A stretch of 6,952 nucleotides of DNA from Candidatus Hodarchaeota archaeon (GTDB lineage: Archaea > Asgardarchaeota > Heimdallarchaeia > Hodarchaeales > YT1-057). The stretch's first letter is position 1; each line of letters starts with the position of its first letter. A model generated the notes under the pieces. That model searched no databases. It saw only the letters and a list, made by a program, of their open reading frames with translations, and was not told the DNA's origin. The stretch is taken from the NCBI GenBank assembly GCA_016839955.1, contig JAEOTI010000331.1:1-6952 (forward strand). The letters are read 5' to 3'. Both the position numbers and the translations under genes were made by a program. Below are positions 1-6,515 of this stretch, one piece after another.

Positions 1-2
1 AA

Positions 3-1667
3 ATAGGTTTTGGATCTACTGATGTTTCAAAACCAGTAATATTAGTCATTGGTCACAATGTACCATCTTCAATTGGAATAATTGATTACTTAACTGAAAA
101 CAAAATGTTCAATCAAGTTGAGGTTGTAGGTATATGTTGTACTGCAATTGATGTTACACGATATAGTCATTCATTAGCAAAAATAGTTGGACCAATTTCT
201 TGGCAATTACGTTATATTAGAAGCGGTTTACCTGATGTTATAGTTGTTGATGAGCAATGTATAAGGGCAGATGCACTTGAAGAAGGACAGAAAGTTAGAG
301 CGCCAGTAATTGCTTCAAGTCCAAAAAACTGTTTAGGATTAGAAAATAGAACTAAAAGTTCTGAACAGGAAATAATTTCAGATTTAGTAGAAGGAAAAGT
401 CCCTGGTGCACTTATACTTGATCCTGAAAAGGTTGGTAAAGTTGCAGTTGAGACTGCATTAGCCATTGCTCCAAAAAGAAAGAAATTTAAAATAATTCCA
501 GATATTGAAGAGATTATCGAGGCTGCTAAAAAGTGCAGACAGTGTGATTATTGTACAAGAGCTTGTCCAAATAATCTTCCGATTCCGGAAGCAATGAAAG
601 CAGCAGCAAAAGGAAAACTTGATTTATTAGCTGAAATTCTCGAGAAGTGTGTTGGTTGTGCTCGGTGTGAAAGTGCTTGTCCAAATCATTATCCACTTCA
701 TAGCTTCATGGTGAAAGCAGGTGAAAAGTCACTTTTAGAAGAGAATTACAAGATAAGAGTTGGAAGAGGCGCAATACAAGATGTAGAAATAAGAGAAGTT
801 GGTGGTCCGATAGTACTTGGTGAAATTCCTGGAGTAATTGCTTTAGTAGGATGTGCTAATTATCCTAATGGTGGAAGGGAAGTAGCAGAGATTGCTGAGG
901 AATTTGCAAAACGAAGGTATATTGTTGTTGCCACAGGCTGTGCTGCTATGTCCATAGCTATGGTTAAGGATGAGGATGGTAAAACTCTTTATGAAAAGTA
1001 TCCAGGTTCCTTTGAAGCAGGTGGTATCATTAATGTCGGTTCTTGTGTCTCTAATCCTCACATCGCTGGAGCAGTAATTAAGATCGCAAGTATTTTTGCT
1101 AAAAGGAATCTAAATTCAAATTATGAAGAAATCGCTGATTACAGTCTGAACCGTGTAGGTGCAGTGGGAGTCGCCTGGGGAGCAATGTCACAGAAAGCTG
1201 CCTCAATAGCTTCAGGCTTTTGGAGACTTGGTGTACCAGTTGTTGTTGGTCCTCACGGTTCAAAATATCGACGTATGCTCCTTGGAAGAAAAGACCAAGA
1301 AAAAAATTGGTATGTTTATGATGCAGGAACTGGGGAAGAGGTATATACGGGTCCGGTACCTGAACATCTCTTTACAGCATCCGAAACCAAAGAAGAAGCT
1401 ATAGTATTGATAGCAAAACTTTGTATGAGAGCTAATGACACCACAAAAGGGCGTGCGGTAAAGTTAACACATTATATTGACCTGCATAAGCGAATTTATG
1501 GCTTGATGCCTGATGATATTCATCTTTATGTTCGGAGGAAAGCTGACATACCACTAACTATGAAAGATGAGATACTTAAGTTTCTCGAAGAAAAGAATTG
1601 GCAGGAAAAAACTATTCCCAATCCAACACTACTGCCCAGATTAGTACGCGAAAAAGGGAGTGAATAA
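3..1667 (+). CDS. cdhA: CO dehydrogenase alpha subunit of archaeal ACDS complex (5' truncated)
   Basis: This is the Ni-Fe CO dehydrogenase that interconverts CO2 and CO and feeds CO to the acetyl-CoA synthase subunit. The reading frame is open to the window's left edge, so the Met at 105 is internal; 554 residues are visible and about 230-250 are missing, including the expected N-terminal B/D-cluster cysteines. In partial numbering, C-cluster ligand motifs appear in family order: IGHN (His18), GICC (Cys45/46), VDEQC (Cys86), LVGC (Cys284), ATGC (Cys313) and VGSC (Cys348). A lysine in AMSQKA (Lys398) matches the conserved catalytic lysine region. Between Cys86 and Cys284 lie two ferredoxin-type CxxCxxCxxxCP motifs (Cys178-188 and Cys216-226), the hallmark of archaeal CdhA and absent from bacterial CooS/AcsA. 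It is followed immediately by cdhB, its alpha2-epsilon2 partner. No frameshift or missing ligand is seen in the visible part. Confidence 0.97.
   Translation: MGFGSTDVSKPVILVIGHNVPSSIGIIDYLTENKMFNQVEVVGICCTAIDVTRYSHSLAKIVGPISWQLRYIRSGLPDVIVVDEQCIRADALEEGQKVRAPVIASSPKNCLGLENRTKSSEQEIISDLVEGKVPGALILDPEKVGKVAVETALAIAPKRKKFKIIPDIEEIIEAAKKCRQCDYCTRACPNNLPIPEAMKAAAKGKLDLLAEILEKCVGCARCESACPNHYPLHSFMVKAGEKSLLEENYKIRVGRGAIQDVEIREVGGPIVLGEIPGVIALVGCANYPNGGREVAEIAEEFAKRRYIVVATGCAAMSIAMVKDEDGKTLYEKYPGSFEAGGIINVGSCVSNPHIAGAVIKIASIFAKRNLNSNYEEIADYSLNRVGAVGVAWGAMSQKAASIASGFWRLGVPVVVGPHGSKYRRMLLGRKDQEKNWYVYDAGTGEEVYTGPVPEHLFTASETKEEAIVLIAKLCMRANDTTKGRAVKLTHYIDLHKRIYGLMPDDIHLYVRRKADIPLTMKDEILKFLEEKNWQEKTIPNPTLLPRLVREKGSE
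1657..1663 (+). promoter_or_regulatory. Shine-Dalgarno site for cdhB, inside the cdhA 3' end
   Basis: GGAGTGA lies 5 nt before the ATG at 1669 and overlaps the last codons of cdhA. It decides the cdhB start in favour of ATG 1669 over the in-frame GTG at 1660, which lies inside the site itself. Confidence 0.75.
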
Positions 1668-1668
1668 A

Positions 1669-2208
1669 ATGGTAAAAGCAGCAGAACCTTGGCAAACTGC
1701 GGAGATTGCGGGTCCAAAAAAGGCTATATTAATCAAAAATGAAGCAGTAGTAAAAAGAATAAGAAAAGCGAATCGTCCCATTCTTGTAGTTGGACACCAA
1801 GCTACAAATGATTATGCATATAGTAACAAAATGATCGATTATGCAATCCAAATGAGTCAAAAAGCGAATATTCCTATAGTTGCTACAGCCCATATGGCAA
1901 AAGAATTTATTAAGAGAGATTTTCAACCCGCTAGTTTTTTATCTGCTATGGATATTGGCAATAGACTTAGTGATCAAGAATGGAAAGGTTTAGATGGAAA
2001 AGGGAAATACGATCTTGCATTATTCATGGGAATTCCCTATTATATGGAGTTTGTAATTTTAGCTGGACTAAAACACTTCACTTCACTTGAAACAATTACA
2101 CTAGATCGATATTATCATCCACATGCTAGGAGATCACTTCCAAACCTTTCGATTAATGATTGGGCTGAAGGGTTTGAAACCATGATAAGTCTATTAGGAG
2201 TGAAGTAA
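1669..2208 (+). CDS. cdhB: ACDS epsilon subunit
   Basis: This is the small archaeal-specific subunit that binds CdhA in the alpha2-epsilon2 CO dehydrogenase component. In the known family it has a Rossmann-like fold and is proposed to help electron transfer, possibly to a flavin; it has no metal centre. The 179 residues are close to the usual length of about 170. Recognisable family features are the N-terminal EPWQTAEIAGPKKA segment, a hydrophobic strand followed by glycine in RPILVVGHQ (about residues 37-45), and the C-terminal TLDRYYHPHA segment. The conserved EPWQ segment begins about six residues after the chosen ATG, which supports that start; a GTG nine bases upstream overlaps the ribosome binding site. 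One base separates it from the cdhA stop and one base from the cdhC start, so translation is probably coupled. There are no cysteines, in keeping with a non-metal role. Confidence 0.93.
   Translation: MVKAAEPWQTAEIAGPKKAILIKNEAVVKRIRKANRPILVVGHQATNDYAYSNKMIDYAIQMSQKANIPIVATAHMAKEFIKRDFQPASFLSAMDIGNRLSDQEWKGLDGKGKYDLALFMGIPYYMEFVILAGLKHFTSLETITLDRYYHPHARRSLPNLSINDWAEGFETMISLLGVK
2197..2203 (+). promoter_or_regulatory. Shine-Dalgarno site for cdhC, inside the cdhB 3' end
   Basis: GGAGTGA lies 6 nt before the ATG at 2210 and is embedded in the last codons of cdhB. It favours ATG 2210 over the second in-frame ATG at 2216. The junction is nearly the same string as the cdhA/cdhB junction. Confidence 0.75.
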
Positions 2209-2209
2209 A

Positions 2210-3580
2210 ATGTCTATGTTTGAAGATATTCCAGTGAGCGTAGGAGTTATTTACGAAGGTGAACGAGTTAGAAAAAAAGATTTGTATATTGAACTTGGAG
2301 GTCCATCAATAGAAGCAAAATTTGAAATCGTTAAAAGCCTACCAATAGATGAAATTGAAGATGAAAAAATATCAATTATTGGACCAGACATAAATGAACT
2401 TGAACCCGGTAGTAGTTGCCCATTTGGAATCTGGATTGATATCGCAGGAAAAACAGTTGAAGAAGATCTTGAAGGTGTGATAGAAAGAAGATTACATGAG
2501 TTTTGTAATTATATCGAGGGTTTCATGCATTTGAATCAGAGATATGATATTTGGCTAAGGTTAAATAAGAAATCTTTTGAAAAAGGTCTTAACAGCTTCA
2601 AAATAATTGGTAAGATCTTCCATAGGCTATTTAAAAGTGATTTTCCATTTATCGAAAAGATTCAGACAACATTCTTTCTAAAACCAGAAGAAACCTCGAA
2701 AAAGAAAGAGGAAGCATTACAAATATATGATGCTAGAGATGCCAAGGCAAGGGGGTTGAAAGATGAAGATGTTGATGAATTTTATGGATGCACTCTCTGC
2801 CAGTCTTTTGCTCCTACCCATTGTTGTGTGATCACACCTCAAAGATATGCTAATTGTGGAGCAATAAGTTGGTTTGATGGGAGAGCAGCAGCACAAGTAG
2901 ACCCCAAAGGTCCGATCTTTGCTATCAAACGAGGAGATTGTGTTGATGATTTCACTGGTGAATGGACAGGAGCTAATCAATCCGTAAAAGAACACACTAT
3001 GGGAGAAATCACACGAGTTCAACTTTATAGTGCCTTTAATAAACCTCATACGTCTTGTGGTTGTTTTGAGGCAATAGCATTTTATATTCCTGAAGTAGAA
3101 GGTTTGGGAATAGTTCATAGAGGTTTTAATGATGTAACAGTCAATGGTCTACCTTTCTCAACCATGGCTGATTCAACAGCGGGTGGAAGACAGGTGGATG
3201 GCTTTCATGGACTTTCCATCGAATATATGCGATCTCCTAAGTTCTTACAGGTTGATGGAGGTTGGGATCGTATAGTATGGATGCCATCCGACGTAAAAGA
3301 GCGTGTTAGGGACTTCATATCAGAAGATGTAATTGATAAAATAGCAACTGAAAACGATGTAAAAACTGTTGATGAAATAAAGCTATTTCTTGAAAATAAG
3401 CAACATCCTGTTACTGAAAGATGGAAAGCTGAACCTGAAGAACTTCCCGCTGAACTTTTAGAGGCTTCTGATCTTGAAGAAGGCCCAAGTTTATCTGCTG
3501 GGGGTTTTAAAATAATTCTCATCGAACCAAAAATCTTTGCAAAAAAGGTTATCATCAGAAAAGTGGAGAATGAAAGATAA
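2210..3580 (+). CDS. cdhC: Acetyl-CoA synthase, ACDS beta subunit
   Basis: This subunit makes or cleaves the acetyl C-C and C-S bonds, joining CO, the corrinoid-bound methyl group and CoA at the A-cluster. It is 456 aa, the archaeal length, and lacks the roughly 300-residue N-terminal CODH-docking domain of bacterial AcsB. The A-cluster ligand set is complete. Cys194, Cys197, Cys206 and Cys216 (C-x2-C-x8-C-x9-C) should hold the [4Fe-4S] cluster. Cys283-Gly284-Cys285 is the CGC motif that binds the distal nickel and bridges to the proximal nickel. Phe200, six residues after the first ligand, matches the conserved phenylalanine near the nickel site. An acidic, proline-containing stretch at about 408-427 (EPEELPAELL and following) looks like a flexible linker before the short C-terminal GGFKIILIEP segment. 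An extra Cys205 sits next to ligand Cys206. Its TAA stop overlaps the cdhD ATG by one base. Confidence 0.97.
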   Translation: MSMFEDIPVSVGVIYEGERVRKKDLYIELGGPSIEAKFEIVKSLPIDEIEDEKISIIGPDINELEPGSSCPFGIWIDIAGKTVEEDLEGVIERRLHEFCNYIEGFMHLNQRYDIWLRLNKKSFEKGLNSFKIIGKIFHRLFKSDFPFIEKIQTTFFLKPEETSKKKEEALQIYDARDAKARGLKDEDVDEFYGCTLCQSFAPTHCCVITPQRYANCGAISWFDGRAAAQVDPKGPIFAIKRGDCVDDFTGEWTGANQSVKEHTMGEITRVQLYSAFNKPHTSCGCFEAIAFYIPEVEGLGIVHRGFNDVTVNGLPFSTMADSTAGGRQVDGFHGLSIEYMRSPKFLQVDGGWDRIVWMPSDVKERVRDFISEDVIDKIATENDVKTVDEIKLFLENKQHPVTERWKAEPEELPAELLEASDLEEGPSLSAGGFKIILIEPKIFAKKVIIRKVENER

Positions 3581-4800
3581 TGAAAAAAGAAGGACAGAAT
3601 AATGAGAATACTAGATTTACGGAGATATTGGAATTCCTAAATCTAAAAGGTGGACGACAAATTGAACTTGAGGATGTAGAGCTTAGCGCAAAAGAACTAG
3701 TACTCTCCCCTTCAGCTTTACCTTCTGGACTTCAAGCGGTTTTGGCACCTGCAGCAGTTGCAAAAGTCAAATCTACTATTTTCAAAGAAACTACCTTTGA
3801 ACCTTTTCTGCAGGAATATCCAGGAAAAATAAGAGAAGTGACTCTTGGCGCTACAAGTAGTGAAGGTGGTAGTCGAGGCAGTACAGTTAAAATTGGAGGT
3901 GCTAGTACTCCTGCGTTTTATTTGTTTGAAAGTACTCCTCCAAATCCCCCTAAAATTGCCATAGATACATTTGACATAAAAGTTCCACTCCCAAAGGCGA
4001 TAAAAGCACATGTAAAAGATGTATGGGAAGATCAGGTTGAATGGGCAAAAAAAGCGGTGGATAAATGGGGAGCAGATATTGTAACAGTTCATCTACTAAG
4101 TACAGATCCACTTATTGAAGATAAACCTGTAAAAGAAGCTGTAAAAACTGTTGAAGATATATTACAAGCTGTGGATGTTCCACTCATCATTGGTGGAAGT
4201 GGGGATCCCAAAAAAGATGCAGAGTTATTTATTAAGGTTTGTGAGGTTGCAGAAGGAGAAAGAGTTTTACTAAATTCTTTAACATTAGATATGGACGAAG
4301 CTGGAGTTCTAGAGGGTGTTACTAAAGCTGCTCAGAAATATAACCAATTAGTATTAGGATTTACAGCATTGGATCTGAATCGTGCAACAGAATTAAACAG
4401 GAAACTCTACGAGTATATTCCTGAAAATAATGTCTTAATGGATTTGACAACGGCTGCATTAGGTTATGGACTTGAATATTCATTTACAATCCATGAGCGT
4501 GCAAGAATAACAGCATTAATGGGGGATAAGGAACTACAACATCCTGTTATCTCAGGAACTACAAATTCTTGGGCGGCTAGGGAAGCATGGATGACACTGG
4601 ATCCTGAGTGGGAACCAAAAAGTCGTCGAGGTCCCTTATGGGAAACTATAACTGCATTGAATTTACTCCTAGCCGGAGTTGATATATTTATGATGATGCA
4701 CCCAGATGCCATCAAAACTATGAAGAAAACTATTAATGAGTTAATGACTTGTGGTAAAGCTCAATCTGAGAAAATAATGGAGTGGATTACACAAATATAG
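3580..4800 (+). CDS. cdhD: ACDS delta subunit (corrinoid Fe-S protein small subunit)
   Basis: This is the small subunit of the methyl-carrying corrinoid protein. It forms a 1:1 complex with CdhE and helps hold the cobamide between the two TIM barrels. At 406 aa it is within the archaeal range. Family-typical segments are VKIGGAST (103-110), the TIM-barrel region from KIAIDTFD (125-132) onward, HLLSTDPL (171-178), IIGGSGDPKKDAEL (203-216), TAALGYGLEYSFTIHERARI (291-310) and the MMMHPDAIKT end of the barrel (371-380). There is no Fe-S motif, as expected. The start shares one base with the cdhC stop (TAATG); a GGAG at 3565-3568 lies 11 nt upstream, a longer spacer than for the other genes. The gene ends in TAG, the only non-TAA stop among the five cdh genes here, and the cdhE frame follows in phase. 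No CooC-like gene separates it from cdhC, unlike in Methanosarcina. Confidence 0.95.
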   Translation: MKKEGQNNENTRFTEILEFLNLKGGRQIELEDVELSAKELVLSPSALPSGLQAVLAPAAVAKVKSTIFKETTFEPFLQEYPGKIREVTLGATSSEGGSRGSTVKIGGASTPAFYLFESTPPNPPKIAIDTFDIKVPLPKAIKAHVKDVWEDQVEWAKKAVDKWGADIVTVHLLSTDPLIEDKPVKEAVKTVEDILQAVDVPLIIGGSGDPKKDAELFIKVCEVAEGERVLLNSLTLDMDEAGVLEGVTKAAQKYNQLVLGFTALDLNRATELNRKLYEYIPENNVLMDLTTAALGYGLEYSFTIHERARITALMGDKELQHPVISGTTNSWAAREAWMTLDPEWEPKSRRGPLWETITALNLLLAGVDIFMMMHPDAIKTMKKTINELMTCGKAQSEKIMEWITQI

Positions 4801-4807
4801 GATGTGA
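4800..4807 (+). promoter_or_regulatory. Shine-Dalgarno site deciding the cdhE start
   Basis: GGATGTGA differs by one base from the archaeal GGAGGTGA consensus and lies 5 nt before the ATG at 4813. It overlaps the GTG at 4804, which would otherwise give a protein three residues longer, so the ATG is the better start. The site begins on the last base of the cdhD stop codon. Confidence 0.65.
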
Positions 4808-4812
4808 TAGGC

Positions 4813-6264
4813 ATGTCAGAAAGAGAAATTAAGGAAGGAGTAAAACAAATAAGTCCAATAGATGCCTATATGTTGCTTCCTAGAACTAACTGTCAGGAAT
4901 GTGGTGAAACCAACTGCATGGCATTTGCGACTAAATTAGTAAATAGAGAAGTCACGTTAGAAAAATGTTACCCATTGCTAAAAGATGATCAAAAGAAGTC
5001 ATATAGTAAACTTAAGGAACTTTTAGCACCAGTAATAAAGGAAGTAATTATTGGTAGTGGAAAAAATGCTATAACTATAGGTGGCAAGCTTGTATTCTAT
5101 CGTCATGAGTTTGCATATCATAACCCTGTGGCTATTGCTATTGATGTAACTGACAAAATGCCATTAGATATTATTTCAAACCGTGTACAAAGAATTGAGA
5201 ATTTTGAATTCAATTACATAGGTAGAGATCTCTATTTAGATATGGTAGTAATCAGATCGACTTCAAATATTCCAAAAACATTTGAATCAACTGTAGAAGA
5301 AGTATGTAAGATCACCAAACTACCTTTAATACTATGCACATTAGATCCTGAAGTAATGGAGGCAGGATTAGTGGCAGCATCAGAGAGAAGACCATTAATG
5401 TATGCTGCGACCAAAGAAAATTGGAACAAGATGGCAGATCTTGCATCGACGTACGATTGTCCATTAACACTCTTTGCTCCTAATGACCTTGATCAACTAA
5501 GATCCCTCGCAAAAACAATGATAGATTATGGAATAGAGGACTTAATTCTTGACCCAGGTACTTTTCCTGGTGATGGATTGTCAGATACTATCAATAATTT
5601 TACTAAAATTAGAAGAAATGCATGTAAAGGGAAAGATGACCTATTGGGCTTTCCTATTATTGGTACGCCTATCACAGCTTGGACTGATAAAGAAGCTTCT
5701 GAAGAGACACTTATATGGAATGAGGCCTATACTGCTTCAATGTTGACTGCCCGGTACGCTGACATATTAATAATGCATAGTCTGGATGGATGGGCGCTTC
5801 TACCTAACGTTATTTGGCGTTTTAATATCTATACTGATCCAAGAAAACCTGTTTCTGTGGAACCTGAACTTAATATCTTTGGAAAACCGAATGAGATGTC
5901 ACCAGTGATGCTAACAACTAATTATGCATTGACATTTTTCACAGTTGAGTCAGACCTAAAGAAATTTGGTGGCGATTATTACTTAATCGTAGCTGATACT
6001 GAAGGTATTAGTGTAGAAAGTGCAGTAGCTGGAAGATATCTTACTGCAGAATCCATTGCCGAGGAAGTCAAAAAATCAGGTGTTGCGGATAAAGTTAATC
6101 ACAAATATCTCATTGTTCCAGGCTTAGCTGCTAGGTTAAGTGGAGAAACAGAAGATGAGCTAAAAAATATTGGTTTACCTGGTTGGAATGTTTTAGTGGG
6201 TCCAAAGGATTCTTCGGGAATAGCAGGTTACCTTGATAAAAATTGGCCTCCAAAAGAGAATTAA
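4813..6264 (+). CDS. cdhE: ACDS gamma subunit (corrinoid Fe-S protein large subunit)
   Basis: This is the methyl carrier. Its corrinoid accepts the methyl group from a tetrahydropterin and passes it to the CdhC nickel site. From ATG 4813 it is 483 aa, slightly longer than typical methanogen CdhE. Three domains are seen. The N-terminal [4Fe-4S] domain has C-x2-C-x4-C-x16-C (Cys27, Cys30, Cys35, Cys52), the low-potential cluster that reduces Co(II). A TIM barrel follows at about 80-350, containing LDPGTFPGDG (246-255). The C-terminal corrinoid-binding domain, about 355-483, begins near the conserved MLTTNYALTFFTVESDL segment (366-382) and carries LSGE and WNVLVGPKDS near the end (442-445 and 458-467). 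It is the last cdh gene of the block; the next gene begins about 250 bp downstream. I chose the start from the ribosome binding site; an in-frame GTG at 4804 is the alternative. Confidence 0.96.
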   Translation: MSEREIKEGVKQISPIDAYMLLPRTNCQECGETNCMAFATKLVNREVTLEKCYPLLKDDQKKSYSKLKELLAPVIKEVIIGSGKNAITIGGKLVFYRHEFAYHNPVAIAIDVTDKMPLDIISNRVQRIENFEFNYIGRDLYLDMVVIRSTSNIPKTFESTVEEVCKITKLPLILCTLDPEVMEAGLVAASERRPLMYAATKENWNKMADLASTYDCPLTLFAPNDLDQLRSLAKTMIDYGIEDLILDPGTFPGDGLSDTINNFTKIRRNACKGKDDLLGFPIIGTPITAWTDKEASEETLIWNEAYTASMLTARYADILIMHSLDGWALLPNVIWRFNIYTDPRKPVSVEPELNIFGKPNEMSPVMLTTNYALTFFTVESDLKKFGGDYYLIVADTEGISVESAVAGRYLTAESIAEEVKKSGVADKVNHKYLIVPGLAARLSGETEDELKNIGLPGWNVLVGPKDSSGIAGYLDKNWPPKEN

Positions 6265-6330
6265 ATTGACCATCTAAACGAGATTAACTGCTTAGAATTG
6301 TTGGAATCATTAGAAAACGGCAATCATTGA

Positions 6331-6338
6331 TTTATAAA
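6331..6338 (+). promoter_or_regulatory. Candidate archaeal TATA box (TTTATAAA) for the RACo-like gene
   Basis: TTTATAAA resembles the archaeal TATA consensus and would place transcription start near 6357-6362, giving a leader of about 155-160 nt. The bases just upstream do not form a good purine-rich BRE. A second candidate, TTAATATAAA at 6388-6397, would give a start near 6420 and a shorter leader. In DNA this AT-rich such boxes arise by chance, so either could be false. Confidence 0.3.
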
Positions 6339-6462
6339 TGTATTTAATATGGGATTAAGGGAATCAGCTCAAATTATGAGTAATCCATTAATATAAAGGT
6401 CTATAATTACTAAAATAGTGATAATAACAAGATTGTGATCATCTTTTATTATTCAAGATAAC

Positions 6463-6502
6463 AAGTAGTTCCATTCCAGTTCTCTTTGTTCACAAACTAC
6501 TT
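6463..6502. repeat. 8-bp perfect inverted repeat just upstream of the RACo-like gene
   Basis: AAGTAGTT (6463-6470) and its exact reverse complement AACTACTT (6495-6502) flank a 24-nt spacer. The arm centres are 32 bp apart, close to three helical turns, which would suit a dimeric DNA-binding regulator. As RNA it would be a weak AU-rich stem ending 3 nt before the likely ribosome binding site (GGTG at 6506-6509). Function is inferred; only the repeat is seen. Confidence 0.45.
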
Positions 6503-6515
6503 AGCGGTGCTTGAA

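Larger units (their letters stand above)
6265..6515. other. AT-rich intergenic region between cdhE and the RACo-like gene
   Basis: This 251-bp stretch holds no credible gene. It is clearly more AT-rich than the flanking coding DNA. It contains two TATA-like boxes, a short T-rich run at 6442-6453, and an 8-bp inverted repeat close to the next start codon. Short self-complementary pieces (GGATTA at 6352-6357 with TAATCC at 6381-6386, enclosing CTCA/TGAG at 6368-6380) could fold but are weak. No clear hairpin-plus-T-run terminator follows cdhE. The gap suggests that the RACo-like gene has its own promoter, although readthrough from the cdh operon is possible. Confidence 0.7.

Noticed and set aside
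105..107. ATG at 105 as the start of cdhA
   Set aside because: The same frame is open back to position 3 and encodes conserved CdhA sequence, including the IGHN ligand motif, so this Met is internal.
2717..3118. 133-codon open frame on the - strand opposite cdhC
   Set aside because: It lies wholly opposite the strongly conserved A-cluster region of cdhC, and its translation shows no recognisable motif.
3205..4092. Antisense open frames of 116 and 124 codons opposite cdhC and cdhD
   Set aside because: They mirror conserved coding sequence on the + strand, lack ribosome binding sites and have low-complexity, unfamiliar translations.
5549..5746. 65-codon + strand frame inside cdhE
   Set aside because: It overlaps the conserved TIM barrel of cdhE in another frame and has no recognisable product.
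3..6264. A novel enzyme system in the main block
   Set aside because: All five genes match the known archaeal ACDS subunits with their expected metal ligands; only details of arrangement and neighbourhood are unusual.
6442..6453. T-rich run as a terminator of the cdh operon
   Set aside because: It is short, interrupted by A and C, about 180 bp from the cdhE stop and without a convincing hairpin.
6265..6515. tRNA, other RNA gene, CRISPR array or mobile element in the intergenic gap
   Set aside because: There is no cloverleaf, no regularly spaced repeat and no transposase fragment; only short AT-rich motifs are present.
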